The notes: generated by a model not told the origin, from the letters alone. 64,000 bases of DNA from Mesobacillus campisalis (GCF_000986785.1 NZ_LAYY01000005.1:124001-188000); one strand, 5' to 3'; shown: positions 1-8,674, counted from the stretch's first letter. A program made the numbers and translations.

Positions 1-1
1 T

Positions 2-319
2 GTTAACGTGACAAAAAGTTATATACCCTATGATTATGTACAGGGGATTGAGCGTTTCAATTTTGAAAAGCAGTCTTTATATAAAGTTTTGGAAGAAGAA
101 TACAATATCACCATTCTCGGTGGGGTTAGAAGTTTTGAGGCGGTTGTAGCCGATGAAGAAACAGCTAAAAAATTGAGTATAGATGTAGGAATGCCACTAA
201 TAAAATTTGAAGGGCAAGTAAAAGGAAAACTCTCAGATGGTTCGGTCGTTCTGATTGAATACTTTCAAACTCATTATCGAACCGATCAAGTCAAATTTTA
301 TATTGATCAATTTAGGTGA
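2..319 (+). CDS. GntR-family regulator, UTRA domain (5' end outside window)
   Basis: The reading frame is open to the left window edge, so the first GTG (base 8) need not be the true start and the N-terminal winged-helix part is probably outside the window. The visible 103 residues look like a UTRA effector domain, the ligand-binding half of HutC-type GntR repressors. Supporting features are the 'GGVRSFEAVVADEETAKKL' stretch, a 'GMPLIKFEG' strand and the 'SVVLIEYFQTHYRTDQ' ending typical of the family. UTRA domains usually bind sugars, amino acids or their phosphates; the ligand cannot be told here. The stop at 317-319 overlaps the start of a hydrolase remnant in another frame. Moderate to good confidence in family, none in target. 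Confidence 0.75.
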   Translation, partial: VNVTKSYIPYDYVQGIERFNFEKQSLYKVLEEEYNITILGGVRSFEAVVADEETAKKLSIDVGMPLIKFEGQVKGKLSDGSVVLIEYFQTHYRTDQVKFYIDQFR

Positions 320-396
320 AGCTTTCGATACACTTAAGCGAGGAAGGATATCAACTCGTCGCAAAAGAATTTTGGAAGGCGATTAAAAAGAAGTAG
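316..396 (+). pseudogene. C-terminal remnant of an SGNH/GDSL-type hydrolase
   Basis: In the frame beginning at 316 the sequence reads 'SIHLSEEGYQLVAKEFW' followed by a lysine-rich end and TAG at 394-396. This resembles the last helix of SGNH/GDSL esterases, where '(D)xxHLSxEGYxL(V/M)A' carries the catalytic histidine. The Asp that normally precedes is replaced by Ser, and no open frame exists upstream because a TAG lies just before it. It is therefore best read as the tail of a deleted gene left behind the GntR gene. The call rests on a short motif only. Confidence 0.4.
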
Positions 397-409
397 GAAG
401 TATATGAAT

Positions 410-445
410 GGGAAGGCCAAATTCAGGCCTTCCCGTCTTTTATTT
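410..445 (+). terminator. Rho-independent terminator
   Basis: A 9-bp perfect stem, GGGAAGGCC / GGCCTTCCC, with a 7-base loop is followed by GTCTTTTATTT. It ends transcription from the GntR/hydrolase-remnant unit. Confidence 0.85.
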
Positions 446-528
446 CGGGCTTGCTCGGGTGGGTTCCAGGTTGAGCCAGATGGAGTCTTTAAAATAACCA
501 AGTGGAAAACATATGCATCTCATTCTTG

Positions 529-720
529 ACAGAGGGTGTCGAAACTTGGAAGGCAGCGAAAAAAGCATCATTATGGCCTACTAATCAAACGTTTGATTAA
601 AGTCGGCTTGATAGATTAACCTTGGTGAAGGGTGGCATCGAAGTTAATTTGGGGAACGGGAGTTAAGGGCGTTTTCGGTTGTACATGTACTGAATCGATT
701 GGTGTCAAAGTGTGTTAGTG
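529..720. repeat. Dispersed repeat with 18-bp palindrome, copy 1
   Basis: Closely resembles 19153-19350 and partly 41497-41630. It contains the perfect palindrome TAATCAAACGTTTGATTA at 582-599, followed by a conserved 'AAAGTCGGCTTGATAGAT' tract and further similarity to about 720. No plausible reading frame. It runs into a half copy of the GGGGACGG element. Confidence 0.75.
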
Positions 721-721
721 A

Positions 722-770
722 ATCAGGGGACGGTTCTCGTGATCTATTGGCTTACTGAAAGTGATGCTCT
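722..770. repeat. GGGGACGGTTCT element, left half only
   Basis: Contains 'CAGGGGACGGTTCTCGTGATC' in part and then the 'CTTACTGAAAGTGA' filler also seen in the copy at 19352. The right-hand 'AGAACCGTCCCC' arm is missing, so the copy is truncated. Confidence 0.7.
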
Positions 771-883
771 ATACCCACTCTAGAAAAGTATTTACAAAAA
801 AATAAGTTTACTATTGAATTTTTAATTGTTAGAATATTCATTAAAGAGGTCTAATATCATTAGGTTAAGCTTTTTTAGGAAAA

Positions 884-1034
884 TTGGTCAGGCAGCTATA
901 CCGTAGGATTAGGTAACAGTAAGATTTTTACGGGTAAATTTTTTGTGGAATTGGTCAGGCAGCTAAACCGACTAATTTTTTAATTGAGCTATGTCTGTGT
1001 ATTTTTTTATAAAATTGGTCAGGCAAGTAAACCA
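884..1034 (+). promoter_or_regulatory. Three operator-like direct repeats upstream of FadR-type regulator
   Basis: Three near-identical 20-mers, TTGGTCAGGCAGCTAAACCG and variants, lie at 884-903, 951-970 and 1015-1034, with starts 67 and 64 bases apart. Each has weak dyad symmetry (TGGT-N11-ACC). The last ends about 40 bases before the regulator start. FCD-type GntR proteins bind short dyads containing GT/AC, so autoregulation through several sites is plausible. The repeats are seen; the binding is inferred. Confidence 0.6.
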
Positions 1035-1075
1035 GTTCCATCCTTGAATAAGTAAAGATTGGGTAGGTGTACATT

Positions 1076-1780
1076 ATGGTATTGGGGAAGATAAAGAAAG
1101 CTGATAAGTTGTATATTCGAATTGCGGAAAATATTAATTCCAAGATTAATGACGGAACTTTTAAAGTTGGTGACCGCTTGCCGGCCGAGCGGGATATTGC
1201 CGAGCAAATGAGTGTAAGCCGGGCTTCCGTCAGAGAGGCTCTGGCAATATTGGAGATACTTGGGACAGTGGAAATCAGGGTTGGAGATGGATCGTATGTC
1301 AGACAGAAAATAGAAGATTTCAGGTTTGAACTGAATAAAATTAAAAATTTTAGTCTTTATGAACTCATAGAGGCTAGAAGTTATATAGAAGGCATGATAG
1401 TAGAAATTGCCGTAGAAAAAGCAACAGAGGAAGACATCATTGAACTAAAGAAGAACATTTCTGAAATGGAGTCAATCCTCGATGACGATGAGCAAGTTGA
1501 CCGATTTTTTGAGTTAGGGATGGAGTTCCATAAGAAACTTGCGAAAGTTGTTAATAATGAAGTGATCGTTAGCATAGTAAGCACTCTGATTGATCAAAAT
1601 CTATCTACTACCTGGAAATTGCTGAATAAAAAAATATTGAGTGTTCGATCAGCCAGGGAACACCAAATTCAAGAACATCAAGTTGTTTTACAGGCTATTG
1701 AACATCGGGACAGAGAGGCAGCACGTAAAGCGATACAGATGCATTTGCACCATCTTGAAGATCTGCTAACGATGCTTTGA
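1076..1780 (+). CDS. FadR-type GntR transcriptional regulator (FCD domain)
   Basis: About 234 residues. The N-terminal winged helix-turn-helix (roughly residues 8-70) contains 'GDRLPAERDIAEQMSVSRAS' and 'VREALAILEILG', the GntR signature. The C-terminal all-helical FCD domain keeps metal-ligand-like histidines in 'EFHKKLA', 'EHQVVLQAIEHRD' and 'MHLHHLEDLL'. FCD regulators usually respond to organic acids or related metabolites. ATG 1076 is chosen over GTG 1067 because GGGTAGG lies 8 bases before it. The gene precedes an amidohydrolase/permease/SDR set in the same direction and follows three operator-like repeats, so it probably controls that set and itself. Confidence 0.88.
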   Translation: MVLGKIKKADKLYIRIAENINSKINDGTFKVGDRLPAERDIAEQMSVSRASVREALAILEILGTVEIRVGDGSYVRQKIEDFRFELNKIKNFSLYELIEARSYIEGMIVEIAVEKATEEDIIELKKNISEMESILDDDEQVDRFFELGMEFHKKLAKVVNNEVIVSIVSTLIDQNLSTTWKLLNKKILSVRSAREHQIQEHQVVLQAIEHRDREAARKAIQMHLHHLEDLLTML

Positions 1781-1876
1781 AAACTGAAAAAATAGGTGAT
1801 TGAAAGGAGGGGGTTTTTATAAGACAAGTAGGTCACTAGTTTAAGACATATCTTGAAAAAAATAGGAGGGTGGGAA

Positions 1877-3247
1877 TTGTTAGATTTAGTTATTAAGAAT
1901 GGAACGGTAATAAATGCAGATGGTGAACAGAAATGTGATGTGGCAATAAAGGACGGGAAAATAGTTGCTTTGGGAATGAGTAGCTATTTTCCAGAGGCAA
2001 ATAAAACAATTGATGCCGCCGGGAAATATGTGATGCCAGGATTTATAGATTCTCATGTTCATGTCAACTTGGAAATGGGTGGTAATAAAACTCTTGATTC
2101 GTTTAAAGAAGCCTCAAGGGCTGCCGCTTATGGTGGTGTTACAACAATGATAGATTTTGCAATCCCCTATGGGGAAGAAACGCCTTTACAAGCAATCGAA
2201 AGGAGGATGCAGGAAGCAGAAGGTGATTGCCTGATTGACTATTCCTTTCATGCTTGCTACACCCAAAAACATGAAAGGCATCTAGGAGAGGTTAAGGATA
2301 TTATTAGTGGTGGAGTACCAACCGTTAAAATGTTTACTACTTATAAAGATGTAGTACAGATTGAGAAAAATTTGATTCTTGATATCTTAAAGCAATTGCA
2401 CCTTCATAATGGAATGGCTCTCTTCCATGCTGAAAATAACGAAATTATCCAAGCCGAAACGAATCGGCTAATGAGCCAAGGGAAGACTAGCGCCGAGTTT
2501 CATCCGAAAAGTCGCCCGCCAATTGCTGAGATTGAAGCCATGTATAGTTTAGCCTCATTAATCCAACTAACAAATACGCCCTCTTTGTTTGTCCATGTGA
2601 CTACAAAAGAAGCTGTTGAGGCTTTTAGAAAAAATATAGATGGAGTCCCAATCTTTACAGAAACTTGTCCGCAGTATCTTGCACTGACAGATACAAGTTA
2701 CAGTCAACCAAATGGTGAAAACTTTATCTGCAGTCCCCCATTAAGGTCTGACCAAAGTCGTGATGAACTTTGGGAGATGATTAATGATGGGTTAATTGAT
2801 GTTGTCAATAGCGATCACTCTGCCTTTAGCGTGGAGCAAAAGCAAGCTCACAAACACAATTTCACGAATATTCCGAATGGTCTGCCTGGCATTGAAACAA
2901 CAGGCCTCATCCTGTTTTCGGAAGGAGTTATTCAAAGGGGATTACGGCTGAGTAAATTTGTTGATTTAATGTCAACGATGACGGCAAAGTTGATGGGCCT
3001 ATTCCCGCAAAAAGGTTATATAGGTGTTGGCAGTGACGCCGATATTGTGATTTATGACCCCAAACCATCGTATCGGCTCACTGCGAAACACCTGCACATG
3101 CAAACTAATTATACACCATTTGAAGGTAAGGATGTTGTAGGGGAAATACTTATGACGATCAAAAGTGGAAATGTCTTAGTGGAAAATAGCACATTAAATG
3201 ATCGTGCATTGAAGGGAAATTTTTTAAAAAGGAAGCTCTCTTTTTGA
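1877..3247 (+). CDS. Cyclic amidohydrolase (dihydropyrimidinase/hydantoinase/allantoinase family)
   Basis: About 456 residues of the binuclear-metal amidohydrolase superfamily. Seen: HxH in 'GFIDSHVHVNLE', the lysine expected to be carbamylated in 'PTVKMFTTYKD', metal histidines in 'ALFHAENNE' and 'LFVHVTTKEA', and the catalytic Asp in 'DVVNSDHSAF'. Such enzymes open cyclic amides such as hydantoins, dihydropyrimidines or allantoin; the substrate is not settled by motifs. TTG 1877 is taken as start because AGGAGG at 1864-1869 sits 7 bases upstream; an in-frame TTG at 1853 overlaps that site. It is followed by an NCS1 permease, which fits uptake and opening of a nucleobase-like ring. Cytoplasmic. 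Confidence 0.85.
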   Translation: MLDLVIKNGTVINADGEQKCDVAIKDGKIVALGMSSYFPEANKTIDAAGKYVMPGFIDSHVHVNLEMGGNKTLDSFKEASRAAAYGGVTTMIDFAIPYGEETPLQAIERRMQEAEGDCLIDYSFHACYTQKHERHLGEVKDIISGGVPTVKMFTTYKDVVQIEKNLILDILKQLHLHNGMALFHAENNEIIQAETNRLMSQGKTSAEFHPKSRPPIAEIEAMYSLASLIQLTNTPSLFVHVTTKEAVEAFRKNIDGVPIFTETCPQYLALTDTSYSQPNGENFICSPPLRSDQSRDELWEMINDGLIDVVNSDHSAFSVEQKQAHKHNFTNIPNGLPGIETTGLILFSEGVIQRGLRLSKFVDLMSTMTAKLMGLFPQKGYIGVGSDADIVIYDPKPSYRLTAKHLHMQTNYTPFEGKDVVGEILMTIKSGNVLVENSTLNDRALKGNFLKRKLSF

Positions 3248-3337
3248 TAGTGGCCTCCAAAATTCCGTTATATTTACCAGTGCCCAATTTATGATTGTCC
3301 GGAAGAAGATAAAAAAGCAGGAGAAGGGAGTATATTT

Positions 3338-4687
3338 ATGAGCAAAAAGGCAGTTGACCTAAATGGGTTAAATCCTATTTCCGAATCTGATCGCCCAATG
3401 ACTTGGAAGACCTACGTACTATCTTTCTGGTCCACGGCCATCATTATCCAGGTAATGGCTATTGGAACATTCTTATTGCAAGGTGGACTAAACATATATC
3501 AGGTAATAGCGGTAGGTGTTATTTCTGGTATATTAGTAGCCACTTTTTGTACCGTCAACTCTTTTGCAGGTCTCAAATATGGTATCCCCTTCATTATTCA
3601 ACTTCGGTCCAGTTTTGGATACAGAGGTGCGAAAGTGGCTTACATCCTTAGAATAGTACCCGCCATTTGCTGGTACGGTATAGGTACTTGGCTGGGAGCT
3701 TTGGCGATTAACCAAGTCATGATGACTCTCTTTAATTTACCGGAAATGAAATTTCCCTACTTTTTCTTTCTAACCGTTGTTCACATTTTTCTATCGTATA
3801 GAGGAATTAAAGATATCACTTGGTTTAATGCAACGGTAGCCACTGTAATTTGTGTAATCCTAATCTATTTCTTTTATCTAATTCTTGTTAATGGTCAGTT
3901 GGATTTCACAAAGTATACCAATATTCCTGGTTCGTGGGGGTGGCTGTTTTTTGGAGGGATTTCTGCTGCAACCGCAAACTGGGCAACCGTTATGCTCAAT
4001 AATTCCGATTTAGCCCGTCAATTAAGACCCGGAAATGGGAAAACAAGTTTTCTTGGTAACTTTGCCGGGATTATCCCTCCTTGGATTTCTATGGTGTTTA
4101 TCGGGCTGCTGATTTTTGTTGCAACAGGAAATGATGATCCTATTGCGGGATTAATGGCGCTAGCACCTAACCCAACATTTGGGATTATTTTAATGATTTT
4201 CATTATCCTGGCTCAAATAACTTCTAATTTAACAACTAGCGTATTACCTGCTGCACTGGCTTTTCAGGATCTGTTCAAAATGAAATGGACAACTGGAGTC
4301 ATTCTATCTGCTTCTTTATCGGTGGTTACCATGCCGTGGATTTTATTCAGCAGTCAATGGTTTTTCACCTTTCAGAATATCTACTCCTCTTTCCTGGGTC
4401 CCATTCTAGGCATTTTATTAGCAGATTATTGGATCATTAGAAAAGGTAAACTCAATCCAGACCACTTATATAATAAGGAGAGTGGGGCTTATCGTTATTT
4501 TAAGGGATTTAGCCCTGCTGCATTTATAGCCATGATCCTGGGTGCCTTAGTCTCATTCTCACTGCTTAAAGTAGCTTGGCTGGTTGGATTTCCTTCAACT
4601 TTTGTTATTTATATTCTATTAAAAAAGAGTGGGATTGATGAAAAATTCCAAAGTGGGCACGTCGAATCGAAAACAGTAGGGATGTAA
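3338..4687 (+). CDS. NCS1-family nucleobase/hydantoin/allantoin permease
   Basis: 449 residues with about 12 hydrophobic segments. The N-terminal 'NPISESDRPMTWKTY' and 'ANWATVMLNNSDLARQLRPG' loops are typical of the NCS1 (PucI/FurD/Mhp1) group. It would import a purine, pyrimidine, hydantoin or allantoin by cation symport. GGAGAAGGGAG precedes the ATG. The gene lies about 90 bases after the amidohydrolase, so the two are probably co-transcribed and share a substrate. A second NCS1 gene occurs at 27377-28807 beside a creatininase. Confidence 0.88.
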   Translation: MSKKAVDLNGLNPISESDRPMTWKTYVLSFWSTAIIIQVMAIGTFLLQGGLNIYQVIAVGVISGILVATFCTVNSFAGLKYGIPFIIQLRSSFGYRGAKVAYILRIVPAICWYGIGTWLGALAINQVMMTLFNLPEMKFPYFFFLTVVHIFLSYRGIKDITWFNATVATVICVILIYFFYLILVNGQLDFTKYTNIPGSWGWLFFGGISAATANWATVMLNNSDLARQLRPGNGKTSFLGNFAGIIPPWISMVFIGLLIFVATGNDDPIAGLMALAPNPTFGIILMIFIILAQITSNLTTSVLPAALAFQDLFKMKWTTGVILSASLSVVTMPWILFSSQWFFTFQNIYSSFLGPILGILLADYWIIRKGKLNPDHLYNKESGAYRYFKGFSPAAFIAMILGALVSFSLLKVAWLVGFPSTFVIYILLKKSGIDEKFQSGHVESKTVGM

Positions 4688-4719
4688 AAGTTTCAGGCGT
4701 TAAAGTGGCTTGAGTAGAA

Positions 4720-4734
4720 ATGAAAGCGCATTCC
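4720..4734 (+). promoter_or_regulatory. Possible catabolite-responsive element (cre)
   Basis: ATGAAAGCGCATTCC matches the cre consensus WTGNAANCGNWNNCW at every fixed position but the last. It lies in the gap between the permease and the SDR. CcpA control is inferred only. Confidence 0.4.
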
Positions 4735-4836
4735 ATTGGTGAACTACGAAACATTCAATATTTCAAGAGATTCAGGCTGTTAAACACCATCTATAGGTTG
4801 TAAGGTATTTATCATTTTAAGGGAGGGCGATTCTTT

Positions 4837-5592
4837 TTGAAGTTACGAGGAAGAACGGCTTTGATTACAGGAGGATCTACGGGAATTGGAAAGGAAATTG
4901 CACTTGCTTATGCTAGGGAAGGCGCTGATTTAGCCATTAATTACTACAAAACAAAAGAGGAAGCGATGGCATTAAAGAATCGCATTGAACAGGAATTTGG
5001 AAGAAAAGTAATGATTGTCGAAGGCGATGTCAGTGAAGTTGACCCGGTTTGTAGTATGGTAGAGGCAACCTTGGAGAATTTCGGAGCTATTGACATTCTG
5101 GTTAATAGTGCTGGTATTACCCACCAGTCACCGGTTACAGATTTGTCTGTCGAAGATTGGGACCAAATGATCAAGGTTAATATGCGCGGCCCCTTTTTAT
5201 GCGTAAAGTTTGTATTACCACATATGTTGGAGAGGAAATTTGGCAGAATCATTAATATAGCTTCTCAGCTAGGTCAGCTGGGAGGAACAGAGAATGCTCA
5301 TTACGCTGCTTCAAAAGCTGGCGTAATTGGTTTTACCAAGTCAGTAGCAAGAGAAGTGAGTATTCATGGAATAACAGCAAATTGTATTGCGCCTGGCCCA
5401 ATTGCAACTCCATTTTTATTAGAGGGTTACGATGAGGCTTGGAAAGAGAGAAAACAAAGCTCTCTCCCGCTTGGGCGGTTCGGAAGACCTGAAGAGGTGG
5501 CTCCTACGGCAGTTTTGCTCGCCTCCGACCCAGATGGCAACCTATATACAGGACAGACCCTGGGACCAAATTCCGGAGATGCCATGCTTTAA
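4837..5592 (+). CDS. Short-chain dehydrogenase/reductase
   Basis: 251 residues, the normal SDR length. Seen: the nucleotide-binding 'TGGSTGIG' near residue 11, 'NSAGI' near 90, the catalytic 'YAASK' about residue 155 with an upstream Ser in 'ASQLGQLGG', and a C-terminal 'GPNSGDAML'. The TTG start follows AAGGGAGGG. The family covers sugar, steroid and 3-oxoacyl reductions, so the substrate is open. Its place after the amidohydrolase and permease suggests a later step of the same catabolic route, but a 149-base gap with a cre-like site leaves room for separate transcription. Confidence 0.85.
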   Translation: MKLRGRTALITGGSTGIGKEIALAYAREGADLAINYYKTKEEAMALKNRIEQEFGRKVMIVEGDVSEVDPVCSMVEATLENFGAIDILVNSAGITHQSPVTDLSVEDWDQMIKVNMRGPFLCVKFVLPHMLERKFGRIINIASQLGQLGGTENAHYAASKAGVIGFTKSVAREVSIHGITANCIAPGPIATPFLLEGYDEAWKERKQSSLPLGRFGRPEEVAPTAVLLASDPDGNLYTGQTLGPNSGDAML

Positions 5593-5673
5593 TGTGAATA
5601 TGAACTTTAGAATGGTGGAACTAACCCCAACCTAGCTTAAGTGTAGTGAATTAATTAATAAACTATTTGTTTT

Positions 5674-5705
5674 AGAGGACACGGGCTTGCACCGCGTCCT
5701 CTTCA
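5674..5705 (+). terminator. Terminator after SDR
   Basis: AGAGGACACGG pairs with CCGCGTCCTCT (one mismatch) around a short loop, followed by a weak T-tail 'TCATTATT'. Confidence 0.65.
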
Positions 5706-5864
5706 TTATTAAAACGATAAAAGGACACTATTCCTGAAGCCATTTGTAGTATCTTAGGTTTTTCTTAGAGCGACGTGTCAAACTTCAGTTTTAGTTTTCG
5801 AGAATTTTTGGGGTGGATTCAAAAACAAATTGTTTCATAGCAAATCCCACAATATAAAGAATTA

Positions 5865-5893
5865 GAAAAAACGCCTGCTTTTCTTTGCAGGCG
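5865..5893 (-). terminator. Terminator of the sensor kinase gene
   Basis: Read on the minus strand, CGCCTGC-AAAGAAAA-GCAGGCG is followed by a run of six T. It lies about 75 bases past the kinase stop codon. Confidence 0.8.
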
Positions 5894-5967
5894 AAAGGGA
5901 GAGGAGTGTTTGTTGGTACGGACCCCTTGTTTTTTATATCGCTGATTTAATACTTATAAACAAATAT

Positions 5968-7818
5968 TTACCGATGGAGAAAGATTCCTTCAGTAGGTAT
6001 TTTAATTTCTATGGCTGAACCTTCTTTTTCTGTATGGATATCCATTTCTCCTTGGAAGTCACTGGATGTAAGTCCCTTTAAAATTGTAAGTCCGAGGCTG
6101 TCAATTTTGTTAATATCGAAATCTTTTCTGAATCCCTTTCCATTGTCTCGAACAGAAAGTAAAATATAATCCGCCATCCTTTTACATTGAATGTTAATTA
6201 TTCCTGAATCCGTATCTGTAAATGCATGTTTAAAGCAGTTAGTGACTAATTCGTTAATAATTAGAGCGATGGAAGTTGCTTTACTATATGGAATAAAGAT
6301 ATCATCTAAATCTAAGTTGATGCCAATTTTGGGGTTATCATTCATGATTTGAATAATTGACTCAATTATTTGTTTAACGTTGATAATACTTCTGCCTAAT
6401 TTGTCTTTAGACAGAAGGTTGTGGACTGAGGCTATGCTTTTTATTCGGTTAATTACACTATCTAATAACTCATCAATCGATTGATCAGAAGAATTTTTCT
6501 TAAATTCCTTTTGTAATGACAGAATTCCTACAATAGATTGGAGGTTATTTTTAATTCGATGGTGACTTTCCTGTAATAAGGCGGATCTGCCTAACAATCT
6601 TGTGTCTTCAATAGCTATAGCTGCATGACGAGCTAGTGCTGATAAATATTTAGATTCCTCTTTTGAATAGACATAGAGGGTTTCATAAGATAGTTGAATG
6701 ATTCCTGTTACTTGGGATCTAATTAATACGGGAATACAAATGACCGTTTTTACATTCACACTTTTTTCAAACAAGGATTTAAATTCTTTATCTTTCTCAT
6801 TGGTATAGTAAATATCATTTTCTTTAGCGATTTTCAGAATAGCCTCTTTTGTTAATTGGGCATGTATTTCTTTATTGTTTTTAAATTCGATATCGTCAAT
6901 AATGCTCCATGTGAACTCATCGATTAATTTAATGGAACATCCATCAGCATTCATGATACGAGTAACTTCTTTAGCCAATAGGAGTAATACGTCTTTTAAT
7001 TCATATTCCGATGTAAGGAATTCTGCAGCTTTAAATACTGTATCAAGAATGCTTTTTTGATCATGATCAGTGTATCTACCGTTATCTTTGAAATTGTAAT
7101 CTTCAATCTTCATTAACAATCTTTGTGGATCACTCTTTGCCTCTTCAGCAGGCATTTCATCAATAATCATACCGTTTGATAGGATTGATATCCGATCAGC
7201 AAGTTTTAGAGCATCTTCCCACTGTTTTGTGATGTAAACAATACTTCCATTATCCTCTTTATACTGCTTGAACGCCCTATAGATCTTAGAAGCTTTAGCA
7301 GGAGAAAGCCCTTCCATTGGTTCGTGCATGACAATTACTTCTGGGTTTTGTAGTAATACGCTCGTAATATAAACAAGTCTTTTATCTTCATCCGATAAAT
7401 TACATACCTTGCTTCTACTATCAATATCGAGATTAAGATCATCTAATATTTTTTTAGAACTTCCCTTGATTTTACCCCAATTAATAAATGGAATAAAATC
7501 CCTTTTAGGGAGATTCGACAAATGGAGGTTTTCTGCTACCGTAAAGTGATCAATTAATAATGGTTTTTGGTGTAATATGGCTACTTTCCTTGCTTTATTT
7601 TCATTAAGTACTTGGTTCTTTAACAAAATTTCTCCCTTAGGATGTGAATTATTTAATAAATTCATTATAGACTCTATGAAAATCTTCTGCTCAGAGCTGT
7701 TTTTAATAATGAACGCATGGATCTCAGAATATCCTAGATTAAAATTTATATTTTTTAAAAACCCATCAGGACTATTATTTGTAAGATTCCTACATTCAAA
7801 AATGAAGTTTGACAACAT
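5968..7818 (-). CDS. Sensor histidine kinase with degenerate sugar-ABC ATPase N-domain (pseudo-ABC - GAF - HisKA_2 - HATPase)
   Basis: About 616 residues. Residues 3-237 follow the first half of an RbsA/MglA sugar-ABC ATPase ('FECRNLTNN', 'GYSEIHAFI', Q-loop 'ILHQKPLLIDHFTVAENL') but lack catalytic motifs. Walker A is IKNSSEQKI at about 38-46, the signature is LSDED instead of LSGGQ, Walker B ends HEPM instead of DEPT, and the H-loop is ITKQWED instead of ISHHLDE. Residues 265-405 look like a GAF domain. The 'SHHRIKNNLQ' H-box (His 419/420), 'NELVTN' N-box and 'DNGKGF' G-box mark an apparently active HisKA_2 kinase. ATG 7818 is chosen because GGGAGAG precedes it and the ABC homology starts there; an upstream ATG at 7857 is possible. 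The gene is divergent from an ANTAR regulator and close to a sugar ABC operon, suggesting it senses transporter state. Confidence 0.85.
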   Translation of the reverse strand: MLSNFIFECRNLTNNSPDGFLKNINFNLGYSEIHAFIIKNSSEQKIFIESIMNLLNNSHPKGEILLKNQVLNENKARKVAILHQKPLLIDHFTVAENLHLSNLPKRDFIPFINWGKIKGSSKKILDDLNLDIDSRSKVCNLSDEDKRLVYITSVLLQNPEVIVMHEPMEGLSPAKASKIYRAFKQYKEDNGSIVYITKQWEDALKLADRISILSNGMIIDEMPAEEAKSDPQRLLMKIEDYNFKDNGRYTDHDQKSILDTVFKAAEFLTSEYELKDVLLLLAKEVTRIMNADGCSIKLIDEFTWSIIDDIEFKNNKEIHAQLTKEAILKIAKENDIYYTNEKDKEFKSLFEKSVNVKTVICIPVLIRSQVTGIIQLSYETLYVYSKEESKYLSALARHAAIAIEDTRLLGRSALLQESHHRIKNNLQSIVGILSLQKEFKKNSSDQSIDELLDSVINRIKSIASVHNLLSKDKLGRSIINVKQIIESIIQIMNDNPKIGINLDLDDIFIPYSKATSIALIINELVTNCFKHAFTDTDSGIINIQCKRMADYILLSVRDNGKGFRKDFDINKIDSLGLTILKGLTSSDFQGEMDIHTEKEGSAIEIKIPTEGIFLHR

Positions 7819-8012
7819 ACTCTCTCCCAACCATTTTGCTATAAGTCTGATCATCATTTCGTTCTTTCAGTTATACACTATCTAATAAAGAAGCACCATA
7901 CCTTCACCGATTTTGTTAAAAAGATCTTCCCTTTAATCCCTTAATTTTGTTTTCATAACCTGTAATTTTTAATAAATTTGATAAAGCTATATAGCTTTTT
8001 TTAAAACGATGT

Positions 8013-8042
8013 TACTATAAAGAGGTTGGAGAACGCTTTCAT
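8013..8042 (+). promoter_or_regulatory. Possible promoter -10 and cre site upstream of the ANTAR regulator
   Basis: TACTAT at 8013-8018 could be a -10 box. The minus strand of 8028-8042 reads ATGAAAGCGTTCTCC, a cre consensus match apart from the last base. A cre just downstream of a -10 would fit repression by CcpA. Inference from motifs only. Confidence 0.45.
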
Positions 8043-8089
8043 TTATATCATAAATGTTTCGATAAAGAACAAATGGATGGTGATGATCG

Positions 8090-8674
8090 ATGACAAAATC
8101 TTTGCGGATTTTACTTGCTGAGGATGAGTATTTAGTTCTAATGGGGACTAAAGCGTACGTCGAAAAGCTTGGTCATCAGGTGGCAGGGGTCGCCACAGAT
8201 GGGGAAAAGGCAGTGGAATTGGCAATAGAAAAAAAACCGGATCTTGTTATCATGGATATTAATATGCCAAAACTTGATGGAATTGATGCGATAAAAAAAA
8301 TAAATGAAACATTGTATATCCCCAGCATTATTGTAAGTGGTTATCATGATGAAAAACTCATAAATCGAGCCACGGAAGAAGGAGTATTATATTATTTATT
8401 AAAACCTATTGATATTCAAGATTTAAAAATAGCCATTAATATTAGCTTAAGTAAGTTTGAGGAATTTAAGAAATTGCAGGACGAGCTTAAAAGTACAAAA
8501 AATGCATTAGAAGCTCGTAAATATATTGAAAAAGCAAAAGGAATACTGATGGAGAAAATGAACTTAAAAGAGGCAGAGGCAATGAAACGGCTCCAAAAGT
8601 TGAGTAGAGATAAAAATAAGAAATTAGTCGTAATTGCAAAGGAGCTCATTGAGGCCGATGCTTTATTTCATTAA
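8090..8674 (+). CDS. ANTAR-domain response regulator (RNA-binding antiterminator)
   Basis: 194 residues. The receiver domain (1-120) has the acidic pair 'AEDE', phospho-acceptor Asp56 in 'DLVIMDINMP', a Ser in 'IIVSGYH' and Lys in 'LLKPID'. A coiled-coil linker (about 122-142) leads to a C-terminal ANTAR domain with 'ARKYIEKAKGILMEKMNLKE' and 'AEAMKRLQKLSRDKN'. ANTAR proteins such as EutV, AmiR and NasR bind paired stem-loops in nascent RNA and prevent termination. HisKA_2 kinases are usual partners of ANTAR regulators, and the divergent kinase gene is of that type. The next gene cluster starts behind a leader with two matching stem-loops and a terminator, the expected target. Confidence 0.92.
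   Translation: MTKSLRILLAEDEYLVLMGTKAYVEKLGHQVAGVATDGEKAVELAIEKKPDLVIMDINMPKLDGIDAIKKINETLYIPSIIVSGYHDEKLINRATEEGVLYYLLKPIDIQDLKIAINISLSKFEEFKKLQDELKSTKNALEARKYIEKAKGILMEKMNLKEAEAMKRLQKLSRDKNKKLVVIAKELIEADALFH

Larger units (their letters stand above)
5593..5967. other. Convergent intergenic region with two terminators
   Basis: Holds a plus-strand terminator (5674-5705) and a minus-strand terminator (5865-5893). The sequence between is AT-rich, with no reading frame or repeat noticed. Confidence 0.7.
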
